Positions 44,493 to 55,230 of a stretch of 64,000 nucleotides of DNA are shown in pieces. The stretch's first letter is position 1. The number at the start of each line of letters is the position of its first letter. The translations under genes were made by a program, and so were the position numbers. The DNA is from Stieleria sp. JC731 (lineage in GTDB: Bacteria; Planctomycetota; Planctomycetia; Pirellulales; Pirellulaceae). A model generated the notes under the pieces. It worked only from the letters and a program-made list of their open reading frames with translations. It made no database searches and was not told the DNA's origin. Where the stretch lies: NCBI RefSeq assembly GCF_020966635.1, contig NZ_JAJKFQ010000002.1, positions 744,001 through 808,000 of the forward strand, written 5' to 3'.

Positions 44493-46958
44493 TTATTTGT
44501 TCAAGAAAATTTGACTGGTCACAGCCGCTTCGATCAGCGAACGCAATCCGTAGTTTTGACCCTCGGCACGATCAATAATTTCATCAAGCTGTTGCGTATC
44601 CGAGAAAGTCATCGGCCCGCCGGTGGCATACACAAGCAACTGTGAAACGAAATTTTTGGCGACACGCCGATCAGCCTTTGCAGCCAATTCACGAAACTCG
44701 ACAAAGGAGTCGAAGTGCTCTCCATCGGGCATCTGATAGGAAGCGTCGATGACCGGACCTTGCCGATATTTACCCGATCGGCGAATGAGGTAATTGCTTC
44801 GCCAACGGCCTGCGGCGTCGAATTGCTCCAACGCAAAACCAGGAGGATCAATCATCGCATGGCAAGACGCACATGACGTATCCTCGCGGTGCTTGGCGAG
44901 CATTTCACGAACGGTTTTGGCACCCCGCACATCGGGCTCAATCGCGGGGACATTCTCTGGTGGGTCAGGGATCGGAATCCCCAACAAACGATCACAAATC
45001 CAAACGCCCCGTAACACCGGTGACGTATCGGTTCCATTCGCCGTCACCTTCAAGACCGAACCGTGTGTCATCAATCCGCCTCGATACTGATGATCGCGTA
45101 GATCAACGCGTTGCCACTGTGACGGTTCGATCGATTCGTCAATGTCATAATAACGAGCGAGTCTGTCGTTTAACCACGTGAAGTCACTGTCGACCAATTC
45201 CGATGCGGGGCGGTTCTCAACGACCAAAGTTTTCAGGTACCGACGTGTCTCTTCCAGCATCGCGTCTTGGACCACCAAGTCAAACTCCGAAAACATCCGG
45301 CGATCCGGTTCGGTAAATGCGATGTCTGCCAAGTCCAACCATTGATCTGCGAAGTCATTGATAAAGTCATCCAGATGGTCACCCGCGAGTAAACGATTGG
45401 CGTGTTCTACAATCACAGATGGCGACTTTAGCTTTCCCAAATCTGCCGCAGCACGAAGCTCCGAATCTGGCATCGAACCGACAAGCAAGTAGCTCAGCCG
45501 ACTGGCGATTGCGTACTCGTCCAACTCGCCGGGCGTCTCGGTAAAGTAGATCATTCGTGGGGAACAGAGGATCGCTCGATAAGCTTGCCTTAACACCGAG
45601 ACAAAGTCTTGCTTGGCCTTCAAGCCACTTTCAATAATCTCACGATAGAGTTGAAACGTCGGCTCATCGATCGGTCGACGAAAGGCAAGCTCAGCGAATC
45701 TTCGTGCTTGTTCGATCAACGCCTCCGCAATCGCTTCGGGTTCATCGGCTTGAAATTCAATATCCCAAGCTTTCTTCTTCGCATCCCACTTCGCGTTCAA
45801 ATCACCAAACAGAGAACGCTTGGTCTGTTCCACCGTACCGCCGGGATAAATTCGTTCCAGCGTCAGGTGGTGCATCGCGATGCCGGGAACTTTTTGTGGC
45901 TCACCTTCACCAACACCAACTTGCCCGCCGCGAAACTGAGCTTTTTTCAGCGTATTGTCAGCGGGACGGATTTCTAGCATGTGGTCTTCTTCGATCCACG
46001 CGACAAACTGATAGGTCTGCGGCTGCTCAGTCAATTCGATCGAATCAATCCAGTGCATCAATGCGGCAGTGGAAACGCATTTGCCGCTGCGTATCGAACA
46101 CCAAACGTTGCGGTCTTTGGGTGCTTTGATCGAAGAGGCATCCAAAGTGATCCGATACCACCCCGAATGATCGACTGTCGAACGTGAAATGCGACCGTAA
46201 AACGCCATCGTCGACATCCAAATCACGGCCGCCTCCTCACGCAATTCCGGGTCACGGTTGCGTTGCCCAGGACGCTTATTGGCAATCCGCTTGGCCGGCA
46301 AATCAATCACCTCCGGCTTTTCAGCATCACGTAGTTTCGCAAACGCGGCGTCAAGCGCGACGTCGACAACTCGCAGGTGATCTTCCAAGTGATAGTGCGA
46401 CATCGACTGGGCATTAGCAATGTTGCGAAAGCCATCGATGCGGGGCTCTTCCGGCATCAAACGAGCAAGCGGAATATCAATGGCAAGGAGATCGCCCAAT
46501 GTCGCAGAGAGTTGATCGTTGGTAAGCCTTCGAGATTGAACGCGGCCGAATTGTTGATGTCGCCGTGATTGAGACGACAAGATTGAACGCTTCAGCTGAT
46601 CGAGGAATGGTTCTCGCTCTGATGCATCGATGGACGCATCTTCCGGAGGAGGCATCTCGTTCTTATTCACGCGTTCAAATACACGAATCCAACGATGCAG
46701 TTCCTTTTCGGTCGCAGGTCTGTCGAAGACATCTTTGGGCAATGTCCCTAAATCAAATCCGCCTTCGCCATCGGCGCCGTCATGGCAATCGACACAGTGC
46801 TCGCTAACGAAAAGGCCCAGCGATGAGCCTAGCGTTTGAGAGACTGAAGACTTGTCCGGCTCACTGGACAGACATGTGCTTGGCAAAGCAAAACCGGTCA
46901 ATGCGAAGCAGCCAACCAGATATACCAGCGGCGCATTGAAAATGAGGCAAGACTGCAT
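44493..46958 (-). CDS. DUF1587/1592/1588/1585-type cytochrome-like secreted protein
   Basis: 821 residues with a signal peptide (LVYLVGCFALTGFALPSTCLS). A cytochrome-c-like haem site CVDCH is at about 55, followed by the DUF1587 segment LTNDQLSATLGDLLAID, DUF1595/1592 blocks in the middle (ARRFAELAFRRPIDEPTFQLY and FTETPGELDEYAIASRLSYLL), DUF1588 (GGLMTHGSVLKVTANGTDTSPVLRG with SCASCHAMIDPPGFALE) and DUF1585 at the end (DRRVAKNFVSQLLVYATGG). The domain order is the usual one for this planctomycete family. Co-transcribed with the DUF1552 gene. Likely periplasmic electron-transfer or degradation role. Confidence 0.92.
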   Translation of the reverse strand: MQSCLIFNAPLVYLVGCFALTGFALPSTCLSSEPDKSSVSQTLGSSLGLFVSEHCVDCHDGADGEGGFDLGTLPKDVFDRPATEKELHRWIRVFERVNKNEMPPPEDASIDASEREPFLDQLKRSILSSQSRRHQQFGRVQSRRLTNDQLSATLGDLLAIDIPLARLMPEEPRIDGFRNIANAQSMSHYHLEDHLRVVDVALDAAFAKLRDAEKPEVIDLPAKRIANKRPGQRNRDPELREEAAVIWMSTMAFYGRISRSTVDHSGWYRITLDASSIKAPKDRNVWCSIRSGKCVSTAALMHWIDSIELTEQPQTYQFVAWIEEDHMLEIRPADNTLKKAQFRGGQVGVGEGEPQKVPGIAMHHLTLERIYPGGTVEQTKRSLFGDLNAKWDAKKKAWDIEFQADEPEAIAEALIEQARRFAELAFRRPIDEPTFQLYREIIESGLKAKQDFVSVLRQAYRAILCSPRMIYFTETPGELDEYAIASRLSYLLVGSMPDSELRAAADLGKLKSPSVIVEHANRLLAGDHLDDFINDFADQWLDLADIAFTEPDRRMFSEFDLVVQDAMLEETRRYLKTLVVENRPASELVDSDFTWLNDRLARYYDIDESIEPSQWQRVDLRDHQYRGGLMTHGSVLKVTANGTDTSPVLRGVWICDRLLGIPIPDPPENVPAIEPDVRGAKTVREMLAKHREDTSCASCHAMIDPPGFALEQFDAAGRWRSNYLIRRSGKYRQGPVIDASYQMPDGEHFDSFVEFRELAAKADRRVAKNFVSQLLVYATGGPMTFSDTQQLDEIIDRAEGQNYGLRSLIEAAVTSQIFLNK

Positions 46959-47252
46959 CGTTTGTCAGTTCTGTACGTAGAGGCGGGATCAGCTGGGAAA
47001 TCGATTGTTTCCTAATTGACTTGGAATCCCGTCGCAAACAGTGCTCGCAGCAGACAATGCTCAGGAGTCCTCGTCACTGGACCGGCAAATATCGGTGGGA
47101 CCGGTCGGCAGCTGACGTTCCCCCATTGTACAGCATGGGGGACTTAAACCGAAATACAATCTGCGGCATGCCGTTGGCCAGCGCAATCGCTGGCGAGACT
47201 TCGCTAGATTAAGGATGTCGATCGCCGCGGGCGAGAATCGCTTCAATCGCGG
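46959..47252. other. Intergenic region with a hairpin after aroB
   Basis: About 290 bases on the minus-strand side between aroB and the DUF1592-type gene. A perfect stem CCCCCAT/ATGGGGG at 47120-47126 and 47135-47141 lies here, extended by one T-A pair, with an 8-base loop. No T-run follows on either strand, so it is only a possible processing or terminator-like structure. Nothing else is recognised. Confidence 0.4.
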
Positions 47253-48368
47253 CTATTTGTGGGCCAAAATTGCCTTTCTGACCAGATCCTGATCAACATC
47301 GCCAACCAATTCGACGTGGCCGATCCGCTTTGGCAAGATGAAACGCAATTTTCCATGCGCGACCTTTTTGTCACGCATCATGACCGGCAACATCGCATCG
47401 ACATCAGCATCGGGGAACCGAATTGGCAGCTCGCAACGCTGCAACAACTGGGTTTGCCGCCGCAGCAACTCGGCATCACAAAGATTCAAATCGATGGCCA
47501 GGCTTGCCGCCATCTGCATCCCGATCGAAACCGCTTCGCCATGAAGCAGTTTTCCATAACCTGCGGTCGCTTCGATCGCATGGGCGAACGTGTGTCCGTA
47601 ATTCAGAATAGCGCGACGGCCGCTGGTTTCGCGTTCGTCTTCACCGACAACGCTTGCTTTGGATTGGCAGCTGCGAGCAATGGAGAAACGCAACGCTTCG
47701 TTTTCTCGGCCTACCAGCGTTTCGGCATTCTGATCGAGATATTCAAAGAACTCCGCATCATCGATCACGCCGTATTTAACGACCTCGGCGAGACCACTTC
47801 GATAGCTTCGATCGGGAAGCGTGTTCATGACATCGGTGTCAATCCACACCAATTCAGGCTGCCAAAAGGCACCCACCATGTTTTTCGCCCCTGACAAATT
47901 GATCCCAGTCTTGCCACCGACACTGCTGTCGACCATTGCCAACAAAGTTGTCGGAACTTGAACGAAACGGACACCGCGTGCGAACGAGGCGGCTACGAAT
48001 CCGGCAAGGTCACCGATCACCCCGCCGCCGACCGCGAAGACAACCGTTTTGCGATCGGCTCCTTGTGAAAGCATCCATTCGAGCAGCGTTTCGTATTGCT
48101 GCACTGACTTGCTCGGTTCGCCTGAGGGAACTTCGTAGATCGCTGTTCGCTGGGTGACCGTCTGCAGTTGTTCTGTCAACGAATTGGCGAGCGGAGCGAC
48201 AGCTTGGTCACAAATCACCAACGCATGAGTCAGATCGCCAACGGCAGATTTCACCGCAGCGGCAAAACGCCCGGTTGCCGAAGACACGATGTGGATTGGA
48301 TAACTACGGTCCCCCAAGTCGACCAAGACGGTGTTTCCGCCAGGCGCGGCGGCCAAATTCGGTTCCAT
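47253..48368 (-). CDS. aroB: 3-dehydroquinate synthase
   Basis: Second enzyme of the shikimate pathway: converts DAHP to 3-dehydroquinate using NAD and a metal. 371 residues from the ATG at 48368; the frame extends upstream to 48494 but lacks similarity there. Intact blocks are the NAD-binding GGGVIGDLAGFVAASFARG, the catalytic TTLLAMVDSSVGGKTGINL, and the metal site with RAILNYGHTFAHAIE and LLHGEAVSIGMQMA. Cytoplasmic. A single gene, divergent from the 253-residue membrane-anchored unknown. Confidence 0.96.
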   Translation of the reverse strand: MEPNLAAAPGGNTVLVDLGDRSYPIHIVSSATGRFAAAVKSAVGDLTHALVICDQAVAPLANSLTEQLQTVTQRTAIYEVPSGEPSKSVQQYETLLEWMLSQGADRKTVVFAVGGGVIGDLAGFVAASFARGVRFVQVPTTLLAMVDSSVGGKTGINLSGAKNMVGAFWQPELVWIDTDVMNTLPDRSYRSGLAEVVKYGVIDDAEFFEYLDQNAETLVGRENEALRFSIARSCQSKASVVGEDERETSGRRAILNYGHTFAHAIEATAGYGKLLHGEAVSIGMQMAASLAIDLNLCDAELLRRQTQLLQRCELPIRFPDADVDAMLPVMMRDKKVAHGKLRFILPKRIGHVELVGDVDQDLVRKAILAHK

Positions 48369-48542
48369 GTTGCTATTCGGTTTGGGCGGGATGCTAATCG
48401 AAAGAATTGACTGTGAATTGCGGTTCGGATGAGCGGTTGGATGCTCGTTTACCAGCAATCGGACTCTTCCGGCTGGCGAGTTGTCGCATCCCAATCAACG
48501 TCCCCACCAGCCAATCGACAGAAACGCGAGGCAGTTTAACCC

Positions 48543-49304
48543 ATGCAATCTCCATCCGACGACCGGCCCTCGCCACAGCCTGATTCTTCGCCAACCGATT
48601 CCGAGCCCCGAGCTGAAGAACACGCCAGCAAAAACACTCAGCCACACGCAGACAAATACAACGACCCACGGGTCAAAATTACAACTCGTGGAATTCTGAT
48701 CGGCGTCGCTATCGTGGTGCTCGGGTTCATGGGCAGCCTACTTAGCATCTGGGCGCGACGGACCCAGTTGGAAAAGTCGACTGAGTTCTGGGGTGATGAA
48801 ATCATCGCAGCTTACCAGCTCGCCGAGGAGGTTGAACTGCACCCCTCACTTGGAACCGAACCAACGGCTCCGCAAACAGAAGAAGGCCAGCCAACTGCAG
48901 AGCCATCCGAAGAAAAATCCGAGCAAATCGCATCGTCAGCGACGAAGGTGCGACTGAGCGGCATGCCGGGGCTTGGGCATCTTCGCCATGTCTTACTCGA
49001 CGACCGATCCTACCAGTGGGATTCGATCAGTAGCCCGGGCCTTTCCATCGATCAGTCACCACCAACTCAAACCGAGGGGCTGATGGTGCTTAAATGGACC
49101 GACCCGACTGCAAATCGCTTTCCCGATATCGAGATCGCAATCGATACCGACGAGGGGTGGGTGGGTGTCCTTGGCGGCGAACGGAAGGTGCGACTAAACG
49201 AACGGTACCGCAATGCTGTTCCCACATACCTAAAAAGAATCGCCGACTTCGAGCCGATCCGCGTGGAAAATCGAAAAGACCGGACCGAAGACGAAGAAGG
49301 TTGA
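48543..49304 (+). CDS. Membrane-anchored protein of unknown function
   Basis: 253 residues: a disordered Ser/Pro/acidic N-terminus (about 1-50), one membrane helix (about 51-71, GILIGVAIVVLGFMGSLLS), another disordered acidic stretch (about 105-130), then a soluble beta-rich domain with VRLSGMPGLGHLRHVL and GLMVLKWTDPTANRFPDIEIAIDT. I do not recognise the family. It lies about 200 bases before the prenyltransferase-like barrel gene on the same strand and may share its process. Start ATG at 48543. Confidence 0.65.
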   Translation: MQSPSDDRPSPQPDSSPTDSEPRAEEHASKNTQPHADKYNDPRVKITTRGILIGVAIVVLGFMGSLLSIWARRTQLEKSTEFWGDEIIAAYQLAEEVELHPSLGTEPTAPQTEEGQPTAEPSEEKSEQIASSATKVRLSGMPGLGHLRHVLLDDRSYQWDSISSPGLSIDQSPPTQTEGLMVLKWTDPTANRFPDIEIAIDTDEGWVGVLGGERKVRLNERYRNAVPTYLKRIADFEPIRVENRKDRTEDEEG

Positions 49305-49508
49305 CCGTCGCTTGCGATTGTACGCAGCAGTTTCTTGGCTGACTGAGTACAATTGAATGTTGGAAACCGTTAAAGAAATCGTGGGTACTCGGCCTCACCC
49401 TTATCACTTCTCTTGGTCGAGCACTGGTTCGCCGCACGTTGGCTCTCCACCAGCTAACCGGTATCCCCCCATCATTTCATCTCGCCTTCTCTTCCAGGAA
49501 TACCGTCC

Positions 49509-51161
49509 GTGAGCACGACAGCTGATTCGAACGAGTTGCCAAACTCTGACGCATCCACGTCGGCGGACGCGAATCCAAATCGCGGTGGCAACCGGACTGT
49601 CGCTGGGCAACCAAGCAATGCCGTCGATGATCAAGCGGCAACGGACGCGTCCGAAGAAAGCGAAGACTTTGGCACCGACCGACGATTTGTCGTGTTCCAA
49701 GCGATGCCCGCTTGGCTGGTCAGTACGCTCGTTCACGTTTTGATATTGGTCATCCTGGGCTTGGTCTCAATTGCAGACCCGATTCAGATCGTCAATGTGC
49801 TGACCGCATCGAGCGCTCAAGACAACGGTCCCGAAGTTGAAGAACTTTCGATCGAAGACTTTGATCCTGGCGATATCGCCGAATCGGAAGAGGTTGTCGA
49901 GCAAGTCGAAGTGACCGATCCGGTTGACGTTGTTGAACCGGTTTCGATGGAAACACCGGTCATGGATATCGCGACCGTTCCGTTGGACATGAGCGATTTT
50001 GCGGTCGACGTTGCCCCTGCAGCAACATCGTTGCAGTCCATGATGACAATGAACATGAGCGCGACCGATAGCCGTTCGTCCGACATGAAAAAGAAGTTGC
50101 TTCGCGAATACGGCGGCACCGACAGCAGCGAAGCCGCGGTCACAGAGGCTTTAAAGTGGTTTTCGCGACACCAAATCAAAGCTGGCCCAAACGCGGGTGC
50201 ATGGACCTTTCAACATGAAATCGTCTGCAACGGAGCATGCGGAAACGGATGCACCAAAGAAGGCCGCGCGAAGCAGCTTAATGCCGCGACATCACTAGCA
50301 CTGCTGCCGTTTCTTGGTGCCGGACAAACACACATCAAAGGCGAGTTCAGCGGCGTTGTCATGGGCGGACTTCGTTTTCTGGTCCAGAACGGAAAGCCCG
50401 GCAAAGAACGAGGCTTGCCATACATCGATTACCGCGGTGGCGGTTCAATGTACGACCACGGACTAGCTTCGATCACCCTTTGCGAAGCTTACGCGATGAC
50501 GGGTGACCCAGAGCTTGCCGGCCCTGCACAAGCATCTTTGAACTTCATCGCCTTGACGCAGTGTGCTGACGGGGGATGGCGCTACGGTATCCGTGACAGC
50601 AATGGCGGCGACACCTCAGTCGTCGGCTGGCAGGTCATGGCGCTCAAGAGCGGCCACATGGGACACCTGATCATTCCACAGAACGCGATTCAGGGTTCGA
50701 TCGCTTTTCTGGACAAGGTGGCCAGCGATGGTGGTTCAATTTATGGCTACACCAATCGGGTTGCCGATTTTCGTCCCGCCACCTCTGCAGTCGGTCTGCT
50801 GTGCCGCATGTATACCGGCTGGGACAAGAATCACCCGGGCATTCAAAAAGGCGTTCAGCACTTGGCAAAACGTGGGGTCATCAAGAAAGACCTGTACTAC
50901 AACTACTACGCTGCACAGGTACTTCGTCACAACGGTGGTAAAGAATGGGACAAGTTCAACACCGAACTGCGCGACTGGTTGGTTGAAACCCAAGACCAGA
51001 GCCGCGGTGCGAAGGGCAGCTGGTACTTCCCAGGCGTTAACCACCTCTCCGAAAGCGGACGGCTCTGCCTGACTTCGTTCGCCACGATGATCCTGGAAGT
51101 CTACTACCGGCACATGCCGCTCTACGCCGAAGTTGCCGCCGAAGAAGAATTCCCACTCTAA
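49509..51161 (+). CDS. Membrane-anchored prenyltransferase/squalene-oxidase-like barrel protein
   Basis: 550 residues. A disordered Ser/Asp N-terminus is followed by one membrane helix (about 67-88, AWLVSTLVHVLILVILGLV) and an acidic Val/Pro/Glu-rich linker, so the N-terminal half looks TonB-like. From about residue 205 an alpha/alpha-barrel of prenyltransferase/squalene-oxidase-type repeats begins, with blocks such as LNFIALTQCADGGWRYG and GSIAFLDKVASDGGSIYGY that contain the QxxDGGW-like motif. No catalytic DXDD motif is apparent. The start is GTG at 49509, with GGA upstream. A planctomycete protein type of unknown role. Confidence 0.75.
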   Translation: MSTTADSNELPNSDASTSADANPNRGGNRTVAGQPSNAVDDQAATDASEESEDFGTDRRFVVFQAMPAWLVSTLVHVLILVILGLVSIADPIQIVNVLTASSAQDNGPEVEELSIEDFDPGDIAESEEVVEQVEVTDPVDVVEPVSMETPVMDIATVPLDMSDFAVDVAPAATSLQSMMTMNMSATDSRSSDMKKKLLREYGGTDSSEAAVTEALKWFSRHQIKAGPNAGAWTFQHEIVCNGACGNGCTKEGRAKQLNAATSLALLPFLGAGQTHIKGEFSGVVMGGLRFLVQNGKPGKERGLPYIDYRGGGSMYDHGLASITLCEAYAMTGDPELAGPAQASLNFIALTQCADGGWRYGIRDSNGGDTSVVGWQVMALKSGHMGHLIIPQNAIQGSIAFLDKVASDGGSIYGYTNRVADFRPATSAVGLLCRMYTGWDKNHPGIQKGVQHLAKRGVIKKDLYYNYYAAQVLRHNGGKEWDKFNTELRDWLVETQDQSRGAKGSWYFPGVNHLSESGRLCLTSFATMILEVYYRHMPLYAEVAAEEEFPL

Positions 51162-51335
51162 GCGGTGTCCCGCCTCGGTTGCTACCGTCGGCGAAAACGC
51201 TGCTAGCGGTATTTTCGGGACGTCCTGCTGACGTTCCTGGTCAGCGAAAGTTTGGCGCCACTTCCGTGATTGCGTCCAAACCGTCATACTGCCGGGCTTT
51301 TCCCCAGGTCTGCCCTTCAGCGTGACAGGTTCGGC

Positions 51336-52820
51336 ATGTTTGAAGACAAAATCAGCTACAGCGGCGTCACCTTCGATGATGTTCTTCTGGAGCCTCGATA
51401 CAGTGAAGTTGTCCCCAGCGAAGTCGATGTTAGCAGCCATCTGACTCGGCGCATTCGCTTGCAAATCCCCTTGTTGTCCTCTCCCATGGACACCGTCACC
51501 GAAGCCGAAATGGCGATCGGACTCGCCAAAGAAGGCGGGTTGGGGATCATCCATAAAAACCTTTCCACCGAAGCACAGACCGAAGAGGTCTTGAAGGTCA
51601 AGCGTTCTGCCAACGGCATCATCGTCGACCCCGTCACGCTCCCCCCGGGCGAGAAGGTTGGCCGAGCTGCCGAGCTGATGGACCAAGCCAACGTCTCCGG
51701 CATCCCGATCGTCAACGAGGACGGCACGCTAGCCGGAATTCTCACCCGGCGCGACCTACGCTTCCTAGAAGACCCAAACCTCCCAGTTTCCGAGGTCATG
51801 ACCTGTGAGAATTTGGTGACGGGAACGGGGAATGTAACGCTTGAGGAAGCTGAGCGAATTTTAACGGCAAAAAGAGTCGAGAAACTCTTACTGATTGACG
51901 AAGATAGAAAACTAACGGGTCTGATTACCATTCGCGACATCGACATGATGAAGCGATTCCCCCGTGCTTGCAAAGATCCGCAAGGTCGCTTGCGTGTCGG
52001 TGCAGCCATCGGGGTTGGCGATTTAGCCCGTGCTGAGCAGTTGATCAAACAAGGCGTAGACTTGCTGGTCGTCGACTCGGCTCATGGCCACAGTAAAAAC
52101 GTGGTCGAAACGGTCAAAGAGATTAAAGCACAGAAAAGCTGGGACATCGATGTCATCGCGGGTAATGTCGCGACTGCCGAAGGTGCCGAAGCCCTGATCA
52201 ATGCAGGTGCAGACGCAATCAAGGTTGGCATTGGCCCCGGGTCGATTTGCACGACTCGTGTCATCAGCGGTGTCGGCGTGCCTCAGATCTCCGCGATCAT
52301 GCGAGCGACCCAGGTCGCAAACAAACAGAACATACCTGTCATCGCCGACGGCGGCGTTCGCTTTAGCGGTGACATTACGAAAGCCATCGTTGCTGGTGCC
52401 AGCACCGTGATGATTGGCAGCCTGTTTGCCGGACTGGCCGAAAGCCCCGGCAAAGTGATCCTTTACCAAGGTCGAACGTTTAAGGCGTACCGAGGGATGG
52501 GATCGATGGGTGCCATGGTCAAAGGCAGCAGCGATCGATACCGCCAGAAAGGCGTGCAAGCTGGGAAGCTTGTCCCTGAAGGCGTTGAAGGCCGTGTGCC
52601 TTACAAAGGTCCGCTAAGCGATTACGTCTACCAACTGGTCGGCGGATTGCGTGCGGGCATGGGATATTTGGGAACAAGGACGATCGAAGAGCTGAAACGC
52701 GATGGAAGGTTCATCCGTGTTTCGGCCGCGACGGTAAGGGAGAACCATCCGCATGACATTGCGATCACGCAAGAAGCGCCCAACTACAGTCCCGATGTCG
52801 GGTCATCCGACGCAGGCTAA
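51336..52820 (+). CDS. guaB: Inosine-5'-monophosphate dehydrogenase
   Basis: Oxidises IMP to XMP with NAD, the committed step of guanine nucleotide synthesis. 494 residues from the ATG at 51336, which begins with the family-conserved [20 protein letters not shown]. Two CBS domains (about 95-210) interrupt the TIM barrel. The catalytic loop with [20 protein letters not shown] holds the active-site cysteine, and the flap contains [13 protein letters not shown]. All key residues are intact. The downstream secreted-protein gene appears to start inside its last 68 bases. Confidence 0.97.
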   Translation: MFEDKISYSGVTFDDVLLEPRYSEVVPSEVDVSSHLTRRIRLQIPLLSSPMDTVTEAEMAIGLAKEGGLGIIHKNLSTEAQTEEVLKVKRSANGIIVDPVTLPPGEKVGRAAELMDQANVSGIPIVNEDGTLAGILTRRDLRFLEDPNLPVSEVMTCENLVTGTGNVTLEEAERILTAKRVEKLLLIDEDRKLTGLITIRDIDMMKRFPRACKDPQGRLRVGAAIGVGDLARAEQLIKQGVDLLVVDSAHGHSKNVVETVKEIKAQKSWDIDVIAGNVATAEGAEALINAGADAIKVGIGPGSICTTRVISGVGVPQISAIMRATQVANKQNIPVIADGGVRFSGDITKAIVAGASTVMIGSLFAGLAESPGKVILYQGRTFKAYRGMGSMGAMVKGSSDRYRQKGVQAGKLVPEGVEGRVPYKGPLSDYVYQLVGGLRAGMGYLGTRTIEELKRDGRFIRVSAATVRENHPHDIAITQEAPNYSPDVGSSDAG

Positions 52821-54618
52821 TGACAGTCGAGTCCGCCCGGCACGATTGCTGCTGGGCGCCTTGGTGGCATTTGCGCCGCTGAGCGGATTGGCGCTCAGCG
52901 AGACGGCTTTCGCTCAACAGCCGCAGACGCAGTATCATTCCTCCGCCAACCAACAGTCCTCGACAACCGAAGGCTGGAATCTCCGTTGGCGAAAAAGTTC
53001 TCAAGTAGCGCCCGCCCCCGCTCATGTCCCTCAGTCGGACGTGTTCGCTCAACCAGCGGCGACGACAAGCCCTCGCCATGTTGCTGCCCTGCGAGCAAAC
53101 TCGGGAGCTAACTCGCAGGCACATGCCGCGGTGCAGACTGCCCACCACCAACAGGGCAGCAATGTCTTTGCGCGGCAACCCAACCAGCAGGCCATCCAAC
53201 AAGTTGCCCATACAGAAGCAGCTCCGGCGAATTCGGGTTTGGGACAACCGCAACGCGGTCCGGTAGCGAATTACCGACGTGCAACTCCGATCGCCCAAAA
53301 CCAGTTGCAAGAACGCTTGCCGCGTCCGGAAGATTTCTTTAACGATCCATTTGCTGATGGAACCAATGCTGGCGGACAAGCTGTCGCTCGCGTTGCGGCG
53401 GTACCGATCCCGGTTCCACAAACCGAAGACGAACCTGCGGCCAAAGGTTTTGGCTTGCCCGATACACTGGCTGATCCGAACAGCGCGCCCTCGAACGACA
53501 TGCGATCAAACCCGTTCCGCAACGGAGCGATCCCTGATCCGTCGATGCCCAATCCAGCAGCAGAGCAACTGAGCCCTGCGGCAGAACAACTCGGAATGCC
53601 AGGTCAGCCTTCTGAGCAAATCCCAGTGCCGGATCCAGAACTGCCGATGCCCTCGCAAGCGGCTCCGTCCCAGCCTTCACAAGGACGCTCGTCACTACGT
53701 GGCTTGCTGAATGATCCGGACTTGTTTCCAAAACAGCAGGCGGATCAGGCAGCGGAACAACCCGTCGAAGAAATCCCAGCACCGTCGGCTCAGCCAGCTG
53801 ACGCGATGGATGACTTTCGGTTCACACCGCCAGCACCATCCAACCAATCGGGGCGTAGCGAGTCTTCACCAAGCGACAGACCTTCGGATCGCTTTGGCGA
53901 CGATGCCTATAGCGATACCGCAATGTTGCGATCGAACGAATTGTCTTGCGAAGACTTCCGAGAACGAATCGCCAGAGAAACGATCGATAAGATCTCACTG
54001 GATCCCAGCCCGCCGTTCCGACCAGACCTGTTTGATCCAGAGGATTACGACCGGCAGCGAGAAAAATTCGAGCAGCGTCAATCGGTTCGTGCGTGGAGCA
54101 ATCTGAACGGCCAAGAAGTTGCCCGAGGAAAGTTGATCGGACTAGCTTATGAGCAGGTGATCATCGAAAACGAAGCCGGCCAACGCCAAGAACTGTCAGT
54201 CCATCGCATCAGCGAAGGCGATCTCGGATACTTGGCTGACAACTGGGGACTGCCGAAGGAATGCTTGGTTGAACAAGTTGCCTACACACCGCGAACTTGG
54301 TCACCAATGACGATGACCTGGAAAGCGTCCAACCTATGCAGCAAGCCGCGTTACTTCGAAGAAGTCAACTTGGAACGCTATGGTCACACGGCCGGCCCAT
54401 GGCTACAGCCCGTCGTTTCGTCCGCACACTTCTTTGCCAACATCGCCGTCTTGCCATACAAGATGGGCATTCACCCACCAAACGAATGCGTCTACGCACT
54501 TGGCTACTATCGACCGGGCAACTGTGCCCCTTGGATCGTACCACCAGTGCCAGTTAGTGCCCGTGGAGCTTTGGCTCAAGGGGCATTCATGAGCGGTGCA
54601 TTTTGGCTGGTTCCCTAG
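52753..54618 (+). CDS. Pro/Gln-rich secreted protein of unknown function
   Basis: 621 residues. The ATG at 52753 has GGGAG ten bases upstream but lies 68 bases inside guaB; an ATG at 52795 is an alternative. A signal peptide follows ([24 protein letters not shown]). Residues about 45-390 are Gln/Pro/Ala/Ser-rich and disordered, with [18 protein letters not shown] fragments. The last about 230 residues form a conserved-looking domain with [28 protein letters not shown]-type cysteines and [31 protein letters not shown] planctomycete-type protein; the function is unknown. Confidence 0.7.
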   Translation: MTLRSRKKRPTTVPMSGHPTQANDSRVRPARLLLGALVAFAPLSGLALSETAFAQQPQTQYHSSANQQSSTTEGWNLRWRKSSQVAPAPAHVPQSDVFAQPAATTSPRHVAALRANSGANSQAHAAVQTAHHQQGSNVFARQPNQQAIQQVAHTEAAPANSGLGQPQRGPVANYRRATPIAQNQLQERLPRPEDFFNDPFADGTNAGGQAVARVAAVPIPVPQTEDEPAAKGFGLPDTLADPNSAPSNDMRSNPFRNGAIPDPSMPNPAAEQLSPAAEQLGMPGQPSEQIPVPDPELPMPSQAAPSQPSQGRSSLRGLLNDPDLFPKQQADQAAEQPVEEIPAPSAQPADAMDDFRFTPPAPSNQSGRSESSPSDRPSDRFGDDAYSDTAMLRSNELSCEDFRERIARETIDKISLDPSPPFRPDLFDPEDYDRQREKFEQRQSVRAWSNLNGQEVARGKLIGLAYEQVIIENEAGQRQELSVHRISEGDLGYLADNWGLPKECLVEQVAYTPRTWSPMTMTWKASNLCSKPRYFEEVNLERYGHTAGPWLQPVVSSAHFFANIAVLPYKMGIHPPNECVYALGYYRPGNCAPWIVPPVPVSARGALAQGAFMSGAFWLVP

Positions 54619-54720
54619 CAGCCTGTCGATCTTCTGCTATCGCCTTTTGCTTCATAGACCAGCGTACTTTCCCGCTGGCTTTGCGGACCGAGTCCAGCTT
54701 CCTCCTTTGCGACCTGACCG

Positions 54721-55209
54721 ATGGCACAAATCGACAACGTTGATCTTGCCAAACTGAAACGCGTCGCCCACGCCTTCGTTCAATTTTTCCCAGCGCAACT
54801 AACGATCGGCTTGGTCGGAACACTTGGTGCCGGTAAGACAACGTTGACGCAAAACATCGCATCGGCGGCGGGCATTGACCCGGAAGATGTCACCAGCCCG
54901 ACATTCACGTTGCTATCGAGCTATGCAGCAAACGTCGCGGCCGGTCCGATCACACTGCATCACCTGGACGCATATCGAGTTCACGACGAAGACGAATTCT
55001 TGGAACTCGGTGTAGAAGAGTTATTCGATTCACAGGAATCATGGGTGCTGATCGAATGGGCTGACAAAGTCGAAGCGGTCATGCCGCGAAACACTCTGTG
55101 GATCACGATCGAACCCACCGATCCAAGAAGCCTGCTGTTGCGCTGCGATGACCAAAACATCCAACACGCTCTAAGACAGATTCAGTCGACCGTCGAGGCA
55201 GCGTCCTAG
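54721..55209 (+). CDS. tsaE: tRNA threonylcarbamoyladenosine biosynthesis ATPase TsaE
   Basis: Small ATPase needed with TsaB and TsaD to make t6A at position 37 of ANN-decoding tRNAs. 162 residues with P-loop GTLGAGKTT (33-41), the switch block DVTSPTFTLLSSY, the conserved HLDAYRV and the WALIEWADKVEAVMP-type ending (here VLIEWADKVEAVMP). All family blocks are present. It begins ATG at 54721 without a clear ribosome binding site, about 100 bases after the secreted-protein gene, and converges on the sulfatase. Confidence 0.94.
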   Translation: MAQIDNVDLAKLKRVAHAFVQFFPAQLTIGLVGTLGAGKTTLTQNIASAAGIDPEDVTSPTFTLLSSYAANVAAGPITLHHLDAYRVHDEDEFLELGVEELFDSQESWVLIEWADKVEAVMPRNTLWITIEPTDPRSLLLRCDDQNIQHALRQIQSTVEAAS

Positions 55210-55230
55210 CTGATCGAATCGCACACGCAA

